DNA of 64,000 bases from Misgurnus anguillicaudatus (lineage: Eukaryota; Chordata; Actinopteri; Cypriniformes; Cobitidae), in contig NC_073342.2 in NCBI RefSeq assembly GCF_027580225.2, positions 13,613,001-13,677,000 of the forward strand, given 5' to 3'. Below the pieces are notes generated by a model that ran no database searches, was not told the origin of the DNA, and was given only the letters and a program-made list of their open reading frames with translations. Of this stretch, positions 1 through 10,123 are shown piece after piece; the first letter of the stretch is position 1, and each line of letters starts with the position of its first letter. The position numbers and the translations under genes are program-made.

Positions 1-212
1 CCATCGCTCAGATCATGCCACGTCGGAAGCGTCCTGCGCCTGCCCCATCCACGTCGGCGCCTCAGCCTGCTCCTCGCCGAGGGCGTCCTGCGGCGGCCGC
101 CTCCGTTCCTCCCCGGGGCTCTTCTAAGAAGCGAGGAACCGGTCGTCAGCAGCCCGCCCCGCCCGCTCAGCCCGCTGCAAAGGGTGGTAAAAGAAGATCA
201 AAGCGGCCCTGA
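1..212 (+). CDS. Gag-like protein of the DIRS element, C-terminal part
   Basis: The frame is open from the first bases of the window to a TGA at 210-212, so this is the tail of a longer protein whose start is outside. The 69 visible residues are almost entirely Pro, Ala, Arg, Lys and Ser, with basic clusters (RRKR, RRGR, KKRG, KGGKRRSKR) and no zinc knuckle. A basic, disordered tail suits RNA binding by a Gag-type protein. An internal ATG occurs at 15-17 but nothing marks it as the true start. The RT frame begins in another frame 17 bases after the stop, so RT could be made by reinitiation or by frameshifting. The Gag role is inferred from position and composition, not from a recognised domain. 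Confidence 0.6.
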   Translation, partial: IAQIMPRRKRPAPAPSTSAPQPAPRRGRPAAAASVPPRGSSKKRGTGRQQPAPPAQPAAKGGKRRSKRP

Positions 213-228
213 GACGGGCGACCTAGAG

Positions 229-2607
229 ATGGAGGGGATCGCTCTTCGGGAGATGGTGAAGGCACCACTCCCCCCACCGGAGGAGGGCCGGTTGGGGAAT
301 CTTTTGTTTCATTTTTCTGTTCCGCCGACTTTTCAGTCGGCACCCACAAATCCACAAAAAGAGCGAATTCCACTTCCATCTCTAGGTCTTCAGATGAGCT
401 CCGGAGATACGAGAGGGCTCATAACCCCCCCTCGTTCTCCGACTCATCAGAGGAGAACGAGAGCGACGCACGGGCTCATAACCCCACCGCGCTCTCAGCC
501 GGTAGGAGACAGCTACGGGCTCATAACCCATCGTCTCCCTCCTCCTTCGCCAGAGGGTGCATCGAGTGGTGTGAGGTGTCTTCAGCAGAGCCTCCCTTAC
601 TCAACCACCCAGCAACGGACTCAGGTGAGTGTTATCACACACAACACTGCTGTCGGTGCGGCCGTTACGCACACACCGGCGATCACCTCCGTTGCGCCCG
701 CCGCGGGTACACCGATCGTGCCTTTAGTCCCTCTCGCACGGTATCTGGGGGCGTGGGAACAGCTTCCCAGCCCGTCGCGTTGGCTTTTACGCACGATTCG
801 TCTCGGCTATGCGATCCAATTTGCCCGGCGTCCCCCCAAATTCTCCGGCGTTCGTTTCACTACGGTGAGAGCTGCCGATGCGCACGTCCAACGTGCGGAG
901 ATCGCTGTCTTATTGGCGAAAGACGCGATTCAGCCGGTCCCTCCAGCCGATATGAGGTCGGGGTTATACAGCCCTTACTTTATTGTACCCAAGAAAAGCG
1001 GCGGCTTGCGACCGATCCTGTACCTGCGTTCGCTGAACCGTGCACTTCACAGAATGCCGTTCAAAATGCTGACGCCCAAACGCATATTTCCATGCATTCG
1101 TCCAAACGATTGGTTCGCATCTATCGACCTGAAGGACGCGTACTTTCACGTATCGATTCTCCCCCGACACAGGCCGTTTCTCCGCTTTGCGTTCGAGGGG
1201 CGAGCATACCAGTACAAAGTCCTCCCATTCGGGCTCTCTCTGTCGCCCCGTGTATTCACCAAAGTAGTGGAGGGGGCTTTAAAACCCCTGAGAGAGAGAG
1301 GTGTGCGCATTCTCGCGTATCTGGACGATTGGCTAATAATAGCTCAAACACGTCAGACGCTGTGCGATCACAGAGATTTAACTTTAAAACACCTCGCTCG
1401 TTTGGGTCTTCGGGTCAACTGGGAAAAGAGCAAGCTTTGCCCCGTGCAGAGAATCTCTTTTCTCGGTATGGAACTGGACTCGATCGATTTGACAGCTCGT
1501 CTAACAGAAGCGCGTGTACAGTCGATTCTGACTTGCCTGAATACATTCAAGAGCAAGAGCGCGGTCCCGCTGAAACAATTTCAGAAGCTTTTGGGGCATA
1601 TGGCAGCAGCCGCAGCTGTAACTCCGCTCGGACTGCTTCATATGCGACCGCTTCAGCGTTGGCTTCACGATCGAGTCCCGAGGAGAGCGTGGTTGCGCGG
1701 CATTCACCGTGTTATCATTACACCTGCGTGTCGTCGCACTTTCACTCCGTGGTCAGACCGTGCGTTTCTCCGAGCCGGTGTGCCTCTGAGACAGGTCTCC
1801 AGGCACGCGATAGTATGCACGGATGCGTCAGACACAGGGTGGGGGGCCACGTACGATGGGCTCGCGGCTTCGGGGGTCTGGACGACACCCCAGCTGCATT
1901 GGCACATAAACTGCCGGGAAATGTGGGCTGTATATCTTGCGCTCGTCCGTTTCAGCAACGAGTTACGGGGCAAAGATGTATTAGTTCGTACAGACAACAC
2001 TGCGACCGTGGCGTACATCAATCGTCAAGGCGGTTTACGCTCGCGTCACCTGTCGCATCTCGCCCGTCACCTCCTCACTTGGAGTCAGAAGAATTTGAGG
2101 TCTCTTCGTGCCATTTACATCCCGGGCACGCTCAATGTAGAGGCGGATGCGCTCTCTCGGGCTGCGCGTCCCGGCGAATGGCGACTCCACCCCATTGCGG
2201 TTCAGCAAATTTGGAGACGTTTCGGCAAAGCGCAGATAGATCTGTTTGCTTCCCCAGAGACGACCCATTGTCGCCTGTTCTATTCACTAGCCGACGACTC
2301 GCTCGGCGTGGATGCATTGGCACACAGCTGGCCGCGAAACATGCGCAAATACGCGTTCCCTCCGGTGAGCCTCATTGCGCAAACCTTATGCAAAATCCGG
2401 GAGGACGAGGAGAGCGTGCTGTTGGTGGCACCGTATTGGACAACCAGGAGCTGGTTTCCAGAACTCTCTCTCCTCGCGACAGCCCCTCCGTGGAAGATTC
2501 CCCTGAGGAAGGACCTTCTTTCTCAACAAGAGGGCACATTATGGCACCCGCGCCCCGACCTGTGGAACCTCCATGTGTGGTCTCTGGACGGGGCACGGAG
2601 GATATGA
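229..2607 (+). CDS. Reverse transcriptase / RNase H of the DIRS element
   Basis: A 792-residue frame counted from the first ATG at 229; the frame is already open upstream (about 184), overlapping the Gag tail. The first ~200 residues are Ser/Pro/Thr-rich without a recognised domain. RT follows: motif A SIDLKDAYFHV with Asp at about 300, motif B LPFGLSLSPRVF, and motif C YLDD with Asp at 366-367. RNase H has Asp ~532 (CTDASDTGWG), Glu ~564 (NCREMW), Asp ~589 (RTDNTA) and Asp ~640 (EADALSR), so the DEDD set is complete. A C-terminal region of about 150 residues beginning QIDLFASPETTHC is typical of DIRS polyproteins. It copies element RNA into DNA. The stop codon overlaps the recombinase start (ATGA at 2604-2607). 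No inactivating change was seen. Confidence 0.92.
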   Translation: MEGIALREMVKAPLPPPEEGRLGNLLFHFSVPPTFQSAPTNPQKERIPLPSLGLQMSSGDTRGLITPPRSPTHQRRTRATHGLITPPRSQPVGDSYGLITHRLPPPSPEGASSGVRCLQQSLPYSTTQQRTQVSVITHNTAVGAAVTHTPAITSVAPAAGTPIVPLVPLARYLGAWEQLPSPSRWLLRTIRLGYAIQFARRPPKFSGVRFTTVRAADAHVQRAEIAVLLAKDAIQPVPPADMRSGLYSPYFIVPKKSGGLRPILYLRSLNRALHRMPFKMLTPKRIFPCIRPNDWFASIDLKDAYFHVSILPRHRPFLRFAFEGRAYQYKVLPFGLSLSPRVFTKVVEGALKPLRERGVRILAYLDDWLIIAQTRQTLCDHRDLTLKHLARLGLRVNWEKSKLCPVQRISFLGMELDSIDLTARLTEARVQSILTCLNTFKSKSAVPLKQFQKLLGHMAAAAAVTPLGLLHMRPLQRWLHDRVPRRAWLRGIHRVIITPACRRTFTPWSDRAFLRAGVPLRQVSRHAIVCTDASDTGWGATYDGLAASGVWTTPQLHWHINCREMWAVYLALVRFSNELRGKDVLVRTDNTATVAYINRQGGLRSRHLSHLARHLLTWSQKNLRSLRAIYIPGTLNVEADALSRAARPGEWRLHPIAVQQIWRRFGKAQIDLFASPETTHCRLFYSLADDSLGVDALAHSWPRNMRKYAFPPVSLIAQTLCKIREDEESVLLVAPYWTTRSWFPELSLLATAPPWKIPLRKDLLSQQEGTLWHPRPDLWNLHVWSLDGARRI

Positions 2608-3602
2608 GTGATTTACCGCAAGAGGTATCTAACACTATTGCTGCTGCGCGAGCGCCGTCTACGAGACAGGCTTACGCGCTTAAATGGAACCTGTTTGTCG
2701 ACTGGTGTTCTTCCCGAAGTGAAAACCCCCGAGAATGCCCGATTAGTGTTGTGCTTTTATATCTCCAGCGTCGCTTGGAGAATAGGCTGTCACCATCCAC
2801 TATTAAAGTCGATATCGCGGCGATATCAGCTCACCATTCACCCGTAAACGGTAGAACAGTGGGTCAGCACGACCTAGTCATTAGATTTCTCAGAGGCGCT
2901 CGAAGACTGAATCCTTCGCGTCCCCCCTCTATTCCTCCTTGGGACCTGTCCTTGGTGCTGAAATCACTCCAGGAAGCCCCATTCGAGCCTCTGCATAGTG
3001 TGAGTGTTAAGTTTCTTACAATGAAAACTTTAACTCTCCTTGCTTTGGCTTCTGTTAAGAGGATAGGGGATATTCATGCATTTTCGGTCGATGAATCGTG
3101 CCTTCAGTTCGGGCCGGCTGCATCCAGCGTAACACTGAGACCCCGGCCCGGCTTTGTGCCCAAAGTTCCCACCACTCCTTTTAGAGATCAAGTGGTGAAT
3201 CTCCAAGCACTGCCTTTGGAGGAGGCAGAACCAGCCATGGCTTTGTTATGTCCTGTTCGTGCACTACGTGTGTATATAGACAGGACGCAAAGTTTTAGGA
3301 CCTCAGATCAGCTCTTTGTTTGTTACGGTGGTCAGCAGAAAGGAAAAGCTGTCACCAAGCAGAGGATGTCCCATTGGATTGTGGATACTATAGCCCTTGC
3401 ATATCAAAAGCAGAATGTGCCTTGTCCATTTAATTTACGTGCCCACTCTACTCGCAGTGTGGCATCATCTTGGGCACTGGCTCGCGGTTCCTCGCTAACA
3501 GATATTTGTAGAGCTGCAGGCTGGGCGACACCTAATACGTTCACAAGATTCTATAGTGTTCGTGTCGAACCGGTTTCCACTCGGGTTCTTTCTACTAACT
3601 AG
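2604..3602 (+). CDS. Tyrosine recombinase (integrase) of the DIRS element
   Basis: A 332-residue phage-integrase-type recombinase that would insert the circular DNA form of the element. The N-terminal half has a SAM-like core-binding region (APSTRQAYALKWNLFVDWC). The catalytic half shows Arg ~153 in VKRIGD, the HxxR pair His ~281/Arg ~284 in AHSTRS, a Trp in AAGWATPNTF, and the nucleophile Tyr ~317 in TRFYS. The ATG at 2604 is chosen because it overlaps the RT stop as ATGA, the usual layout for termination-reinitiation, and because homology-like sequence begins there. The same frame is open back to about 576 across the RT gene, so a longer frameshifted product cannot be excluded. All catalytic residues are present. 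Confidence 0.92.
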   Translation: MSDLPQEVSNTIAAARAPSTRQAYALKWNLFVDWCSSRSENPRECPISVVLLYLQRRLENRLSPSTIKVDIAAISAHHSPVNGRTVGQHDLVIRFLRGARRLNPSRPPSIPPWDLSLVLKSLQEAPFEPLHSVSVKFLTMKTLTLLALASVKRIGDIHAFSVDESCLQFGPAASSVTLRPRPGFVPKVPTTPFRDQVVNLQALPLEEAEPAMALLCPVRALRVYIDRTQSFRTSDQLFVCYGGQQKGKAVTKQRMSHWIVDTIALAYQKQNVPCPFNLRAHSTRSVASSWALARGSSLTDICRAAGWATPNTFTRFYSVRVEPVSTRVLSTN

Positions 3603-4180
3603 TTAAGAATGCCGAGGGTCGGCTCGTGTGTCGGCTTGGAGCCTCTATTTTGGTGCTGCACATTTGCACCATTATGGAAGGCCATCGGGGCAAAAACGTC
3701 TAAAAAACTGTTTTTGCCTCTCCTCCACCGCCCTGATAGCTGGTGTTGCGGAGCATCCGCTGTCAACCTATCACTGATGTATTCTTTGTAAACCTGTGTA
3801 GGCTAGGCGTCCACATTTGTCCCCTACGTGGGGTTCATTTGTGTGTATAGTCCGTGGGGTTCTAATCCTCCACGTTTTTCCTTGCAGAGCCTGCTCTGCA
3901 TCTCTCAACATACCATGTATTGTTCAGAGACTTTATTTGAGCAACCTGTCGGTTGTTTCATATATTTTTATGTCATCCATTTAACCTTCTTAGGGGATGG
4001 CTTCCGCAGTGTTCTAGCTCCGCTCAGTTTAGACGCTTCTCCCAGTTCGCTGCTTCACTATCGTGGGTTAAGGAACAGGTAGTGACCGGCCTTCTGCATT
4101 TCGCCTTAGGTTCCGCCCCTTATGTGGAGGGCGGAGGGCTTTGCAGGCACTGGAAGGGTTCAGCTGCAGTGGCGTTTTGG
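3603..4180 (+). other. 3' untranslated region of the DIRS element
   Basis: Noncoding sequence between the recombinase stop and the terminal repeats. It contains only short chance frames. No polyadenylation signal could be assigned with confidence. Confidence 0.5.
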
Positions 4181-4587
4181 TAGGGATTCCCAATTCGTCG
4201 GTCACGACGTGACGTCGTAGTGACCGACTGAAAGGGAACGTCTCGGTTACGTATGTAACCCTCGTTCCCTGAAGGAAGGGAACGGAGACGTCACGTCCCG
4301 TCGCCACAGTTTGCTGTTCCATTGCTGTTCAGGCCGGGCACTGTTGCTCGGCTTCTCAGCAATAATATAGCTGATTTGGTATTATGCACCTGTGCCTTAT
4401 ATACGCACCTGGCGGGGCGGCGCCGGCATTATGCAAATACCTGCATGCCAAGTTCATTGGCGTTTCTGATAGTTCTCGAAGTAGATAGGTCACCCGCGAA
4501 GCGGTTCCCAATTCGTCGGTCACGACGTGACGTCTCCGTTCCCTTCCTTCAGGGAACGAGGGTTACATACGTAACCGAGACGTTTTC
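4181..4587 (+). repeat. Terminal inverted and direct repeats of the DIRS element
   Basis: About 59 bases at 4236-4295 return as their reverse complement at 4526-4584 (core GGTTACGTATGTAACC against GGTTACATACGTAACC). A direct repeat beginning CCAATTCGTCGGTCACGACG starts near 4190 and again near 4509. At 4197-4228 there is a 32-base imperfect palindrome with perfect 9-base outer arms (GTCGGTCAC / GTGACCGAC). Together these form the repeat-plus-complementary-region layout that DIRS elements use to rebuild their ends on a circular intermediate. Which copy is the terminal repeat and which the internal complementary region cannot be settled without the left end. Confidence 0.7.
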
Positions 4588-4925
4588 TTTACTATATATG
4601 TGGCTCGACGTCGTCGCAATGTCGTTGCTTCGAGTGCCTTCATCTAAAATGCTGCATTGCTTCTTCTGTCCACAGCATTCAGTTTGATAATTACAAGCTG
4701 CACTGCTAATAAATCAATAACTTTCTCCATCGTGACTACATGCAGTCCTGTCTCCATTTTCGAAACGTGCCTTGTTTTGTTTACTGTTGGTTACTAGGTT
4801 ACCAAAACTGGACCACCGTTATTCTCTCAAACAACTTGATTAAAACGCACCTAATTTGCATTTGTTTGTTTTTCTTTTTTGCGAATTTTGAAAGATTGCC
4901 TTCATGTTTGGATGGCAACCCAGCT
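4588..4925. other. Flank of the DIRS element, nothing recognised
   Basis: AT-rich sequence without a convincing gene or repeat. Confidence 0.4.
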
Positions 4926-5049
4926 AATGATGATCGTTTTCCTAGATAAGACCCATATGCCTCATTTGGGATTGTTTAGAGCAAATAAACATCTTGGTGA
5001 GTAAGTTATCAGAATTTGTTTCTCTATGAAAGTGGAAAATTCCTTTCAG
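4926..5049 (+). repeat. Fragment of the 0.9-kb palindromic MITE family
   Basis: Diverged copy of one arm of the element at 56405-57326: shared blocks are CTAGATAAGACCCATATGCC and GGTGAGTAAGTTATC, then a terminal AAAATTCCTTTCA. The other arm is missing. Confidence 0.6.
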
Positions 5050-5881
5050 CATAGCTACATTTCTAATCAAAATTGTCAGGACTTCACCTGACATGACATC
5101 ACAATTAGGGGTCATGTGATTGGTCTAATAATTTCTCCATCCAGATATGAGCACCTACCTGTAAGATGAACGAGAACCCTCTAAGTATTACAAACCTTTG
5201 TGATCATCTACCGTAGCCAAACAACTGTTATTTTATTCAACCCTATGCTTCTTTTGGAGAGGCTATGAGATGCACCTCATCGCTCTTTCGCAATGAACAA
5301 GTCGGACAAAAGGCACTGCTGACACAAACTGCCACCGAGATTAGACTTTCGAATCAAATCTCGGGCTACATCAACGAGAGTTCAGAAATCCAATTCTACA
5401 GACATGGGTGGCACAGGAGAAATCAATCACAGATCGCATTAACCAGCTGCGATTCTATGATTGCTTCTATATCGGCCATTTCACACCTGGGCCTACTAGA
5501 AGCACAAAAGGATCCCACACCCTTACTTAAATGACACAAAGCTGAGAATAATGACCACTATGAATAACAAACCCAGCAAGCAGGAATACCTCGCTGCTTT
5601 TTCCTCATTCTAGATGGGCTCAGTACCAGAGGAAATGTTGTAACCTGAAATGCCTCACTGTAATCCGGTATACCCGACACCTCCGCTCTCAGCCAATGTG
5701 GGCCCAATATAAACCACCTATGATGATAGTTGGCAGCGTTAACCCATCATTCTCTTGATTTATCTTCTGTCAGTCGGAGGAAAACACTGACCTGGTATGG
5801 TGATACTTTTTGTTCTTTGAAACAGAGTGAAACAGAATATTACTTAAGGAAAGTAGTGGGCGTGGCTTGTGTATTCTACTG
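5050..5881. other. No gene or repeat recognised
   Basis: Mixed-composition sequence. Short open frames are present at 5265-5534 and 5730-5990 but have no recognisable domain or splice context. Confidence 0.4.
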
Positions 5882-6456
5882 CACTGCAAAAAAATGGCTT
5901 TCTTACTTAGTATTTCGGTCTTGTTTTCAGTTAAAATATCTAAAAATTCTTAAAATAAGTTGTATTTTCTTGATGATCAAAATGACCTAGGAAAATAAGT
6001 CTAGTTTTTAAAAAAAAAAATTTTAAGTAAATTGGTGCTTAAAACAAGCAAAACATTTTTTTGAAAAATTCTTGAAGCAAGTTTACTTTTTTCATAAACA
6101 CTTAATTTAAGAAATGTTTTGCTTGTTTTAAGCACAAATTCGCTTAAATTATTATATTATGTCGGAGCCGATGTCGCCGGCAGCGCTCAGATATGTGGTG
6201 CTTTCGCACTTTCGGCGGCCCGAGTTACATTCCCGGCTCGTGGTCATTTGCCGGTCCCATGCCCAAAAATGGCCAAAAATATAACATAAAAAATATACAT
6301 TATATTATAATTATTATATTTTAAAATCTCTAAAATCTTGATTTATTTTTCTCAGGTCATTTTGCTTATCAAGAAATGTATCTTAAAATATAAAAAAATC
6401 CTTAAATTAACTAAAAACAAGACAAAAAAAGTAAAAACTGAATTTTTTTTGCAGTG
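5882..6456. mobile_element. Palindromic MITE with CACTGCAAAAAA ends
   Basis: Begins CACTGCAAAAAAATG and ends TTTTTTTTGCAGTG. The two arms are long inverted repeats rich in AAAATATCTAAAAATTCTTA and AAATAAGTCTAGTTTTTA-type blocks. The same family occurs at 29694-30425. The middle holds a non-palindromic, GC-richer insert (6153-6290). No coding capacity. Confidence 0.75.
6153..6290 (+). repeat. tRNA-like GC-rich insert in the MITE
   Basis: This block interrupts the AT-rich palindrome. GCGCTCAGATATGTGG resembles a polymerase III A box and GAGTTACATTCCCGG, about 45 bases on, resembles a B box, followed by A-rich sequence. It may be a tRNA-derived SINE head; the resemblance is weak and it could be part of the MITE. 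Confidence 0.3.
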
Positions 6457-6461
6457 TGTGC

Positions 6462-7280
6462 TTTAAAGGGATAATTCACCCAAAAATGAAAATAATGTCA
6501 TTAATGACTCACCCTCATGTCGTTCCAAACTCGTAAGACCTCCGTTCATCTTCTGAACACAGTTTAAGATGTTTTAGATTTAGTCCAAGAGCCTTCTGAC
6601 TCTTCATTGAAAATCTTTGTACTGTATACTGTCCATGTCCAGAAAGGTAATAAAAACATCATCAAAGTAGTCCATGTGACATCAGTGGGTCAGTTAGAAT
6701 GTGTTGAAGCTTCGAAAATACATTTTGGTCCAAAAATAACAAAAAATATGACTTTATTTAGCATTGTCTTCTCTTCCCCATCTGTTAGCGCGTACATGAG
6801 ACTAAAGTCACATGACGCGGATGACGTGTTATCCTCAGACATGTTTGCGTAGTTTTTTTTAAAACTTACAGCGTGCGTCCCTCTCAGACTGTAAACGAAT
6901 CCCCCCCAGAAAACACAGCTGGGGCGCACCAGATAACACGTCAGTCGCATCGTACGTCATCCGCGGAAGAGAAGACAATGCTGAATATAGTCATAATTTT
7001 TGATATTTTTGGACCGAAATGTATTTTCGATGCTTCAACACATTCTAACTGACCCACTGATGTCACATGGACTACTTTGATGATGTTTTTATTACCTTTC
7101 TGGACATGGACAGTATACCGTACACAGATTTTCAATGAAGGGTCAACAAGCTCTCGGACTAAATATAACACATCTTAAACTGTGTTTCGATGGTAAACAG
7201 AGGTCTTACGAGTTTGGAACGACATGAGGGTGAGTCATTAATGACATTATTTTCATTGTTGGGTGAACTATTCCTTTAAA
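6462..7280. mobile_element. Palindromic MITE, TTTAAAGGGATAATTCACCC ends
   Basis: The ends are TTTAAAGGGATAATTCACCC and GGGTGAACTATTCCTTTAAA. The arms pair over about 300 bases each, including TCCATGTCCAGAAAGGTAAT near 6640 and its complement near 7090. The centre (about 6780-6960) is unpaired. This end sequence is characteristic of a very abundant cyprinid non-autonomous DNA element. A shorter relative lies at 26929-27262. Confidence 0.8.
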
Positions 7281-8425
7281 TGGATGTAGAAAAATTTAGA
7301 AAGGGAACTGGCATCAGAGTGACAGAGTTGAAGGGGGCGGAGTTAACAGATGGTCCTGCCCAAGCCTTAAGCTAACATCATCAGAGAATAATCACCACAA
7401 AAGGGCAGAAGTACATTTGAAGAGTTTCGTTGCAAAAAGTTTTTTTAATTTTTCAGAAATCTCGTTTTTTGGTTGTGCATTCCAATTAATATCAATTCAA
7501 CTGCAGTTGGTTTGTTTTGATTTAAACCTTCATAGCTTAAAAAATTCAACTAAGTAGCACCATAAAACAAAATAATAACATGATAACATAATAATAAACA
7601 CATTTTAACAAAAATACATTTTTTTAAAAACAGATATATCTCGTTTTGCAACAAAACTCTACATTTTCAGATTTTGGTTGAAGTTTAAGAACACATGAAT
7701 TTTAAAAAAATGACTTACAAGGTTATTGTTTATAATAAACACTGCAATATTACATTAAAAAGTAAGAATTTTCAGGTGTGATTTCATCGAGACTTTAAAA
7801 GTTTTTAAGGGAACAAAATGTGACTCTCATTGGTTTGTTTGTGTCTGGTCGTCACCTACAATTTTTGCACTTTCAGAACCTTTCTGATTTGCTGTACAAA
7901 AGGTTCTTTGTAGTAAAATAAAAGTTCTTTAGATTATAAAAAAGTTTCTGTGATGAACATTTATTTTTCTATTATTAAAAAACTTTTTTCCCTAACTTGT
8001 GTGCTGGTCTTGTAAAGTGGCAAGTGAAATTCAAATTGCACATGGACTGTAGTGAGGATACACAGTGATTTCATCTGTTTGGAATTAGCAGCGGGGCTAA
8101 TCAAGAAGCGATCTGGGAGCCATACATCCGCCCTTCGCGCGATATCGGCCTCATTTTTAATTAGTTCTATTGGCTCAGCGAGAGCGGATTTTCTAGATCA
8201 TTTATTTTTTCGTCCTAAAACATCCAATTATTCACTCTATGGGGCCCTATGATGACTGCCATAATTCCAGACCCTTTTTATCGAGCAAGTCGCAAGGCCT
8301 TTCTTAATTAAGTAAGATGCCTATTTCCATTTACTTCAACCTCCCAGAACATTGGCTGTGAAGGCGCATTCCTGCGAGTCTCGTGTTGAATAAATCAAGG
8401 ATAATAAAGTGTGGTCTTAAGAATG

Positions 8426-8459
<34 letters not shown>

Positions 8460-10123
8460 GAAGCAACGATCTATATCTACCGTCCACGTCTTGCTAGGTA
8501 ATAATGCATTATGCAAATGATAAACCTCTGCAAATCCTATTAAAGTAGATAACATATCATTAAAATGTAAGTTCTTTATGTATCAACTCTTTAAAACGTA
8601 CATCAGAGGACACGCTTGGAATAATAAAGGTCGATTTTGATATACAGTCTTTACGTATTCAGCGTGTATACATCGAAAGGAAACGGCACTACATTAGCAG
8701 CCCCCTTGAATTTCACGGTTGAATGACAACTCATCTAGTTTGTTTTCTTGTGTGCGTTTGCGCAGATTATAAAAAATATCCTTTGCAAAAATCTCCATAA
8801 ATCAGCCGTTGTGTAAAATGATATTTTCATATTGCTTCAAAGTTCTACGTGAACTTTTTTGTCATTACAGGTAGACACGTTTTACAAAGCAATAATAGAA
8901 AAAGTATTACCCACAGGTTTTAGATTAGGATGAGTCTAATGTATAATAAAAGCCATAACAAAGACTCATTTGAAGACGCGACTGGTATTCAAATGGCTCG
9001 TGGTTTAAAAGTTCACGAAGAACCGCCGGCCCCTTTGACACCATTGATCTGATTGTGCCGTCGTGTTAAATAAACAGATCGAGGCCAGGTGGCAAAAATA
9101 ATCCTATCTTTCATAAAGGATTATGGGAGTGATTATCTGGCAATAAATCAAAGTCGCTGGATATTAAGTTGGCGTGGCCACCTGAGGCCCACTTCTCGCT
9201 CGCTGCTAACAATTACCATGACAAAGAGATGCTCGCTCGCTCTCTTCCTCTTCCTCTCTCGCACACTCTTTCACCTTTGCTAAAAAGTTGTTAGCCGAAA
9301 TGACTTTGGATATTTGTCTCCTAACTCTTTTGGTGTGCAAATGGATGTTCTGACAGTCTCCCATGGGTCGCAAAAAAGACATGTCCCGATCATCGGGGTT
9401 CAGAAAGAGACGAGAATGAATAATTATGAGGAATGGCTTCGATCACTGTACACACATTTCGTCTGCTGTTTTCTGAGGCAAGAGATTAATGGCCATCCGT
9501 AAGAGTGAGGAACACCTGCTAACTATTCATCAAATCAGACTGATTCTGGCAAGCAACTTGTTTGGGAAGTTTAAATATTATAATGTATTAGAAAGCAGCT
9601 GTAGGGCATAGAAAAACACCAAACCTACTACTATAAGTTAGGCTACCAAAACAAAAGTTCATGACTACTTAATTCAACTCGCCCTTGTTGCTAAAAGTTT
9701 GATCATGCGTTTACTGCTATGGGCGTGGAGAGTGGAAGAGGGGTCTTACGAGACCACTTAATCCCTCCTCCCCAAAATCCACTTTCAAGGTTATTTGTGG
9801 CTGTACTATGATTATCGTAGTTATGAACATTGTAATCATAAGCATAATAATCATTAGTATAATAAATTATTTTATAATTATTCCTGTCTGGCTTAGCTCA
9901 ATTATAGGGTTGTCTGATTTGGACTCGAACTATTTTGGCAGGAGTTTAATGCTTGGCAGATGAGCGCCAATATCATAAGTGCTGCATCTGAAATGCAGCA
10001 ACTGATTCTGGAAAAGGATAAGGTTAAAGTGAAAGAGGTATTGTGCATTAAAAAAATAGTTAAGATAACAATGCATGTTAAACACAAAACGAAAAATTCT
10101 GATGTATGTATATTTATGCATAT
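7281..10123. other. Repeat-poor region, possible conserved non-coding sequence
   Basis: Apart from a TG microsatellite and a short AGGTTCTTTGTAGTA-type repeat trace near 7900, no transposon signature was found. Parts (8050-8290 and 8990-9210) have balanced composition with TAATTA/ATTAAT-rich homeodomain-like motifs, unlike the AT-biased repeats around them. No splice-flanked reading frame was recognised. Confidence 0.4.
8426..8456. repeat. (TG)n microsatellite
   Basis: About fifteen uninterrupted TG units. Confidence 0.95.

Larger units (their letters stand above)
1..4590 (+). mobile_element. DIRS-like tyrosine-recombinase retrotransposon, 5' end outside window
   Basis: Three frames in DIRS order are visible: the end of a basic Gag-like frame, RT plus RNase H, and a tyrosine recombinase. 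No DDE integrase or aspartic protease is present, which fits the DIRS order, whose members integrate with a tyrosine recombinase and make no target duplication. The coding part is GC-rich, unlike the AT-rich flanks. A 3' region of about 1 kb follows, ending in inverted and direct repeats (4181-4587), as expected of the split repeats and internal complementary region of DIRS elements. No frameshift or stop breaks the RT or recombinase frames, so insertion looks young. The left terminus lies upstream of base 1 and the exact right terminus near 4590 is uncertain. Confidence 0.9.

Noticed and set aside
576..2603. Long open frame overlapping RT, as a separate gene
   Set aside because: No recognised domain upstream of the recombinase, and it lies in another frame of a clearly coding RT gene; kept only as a finding.
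1..4590. Ty3/gypsy-type or retroviral element
   Set aside because: No DDE integrase, protease or long terminal direct repeats; the tyrosine recombinase and inverted repeats place it in DIRS.
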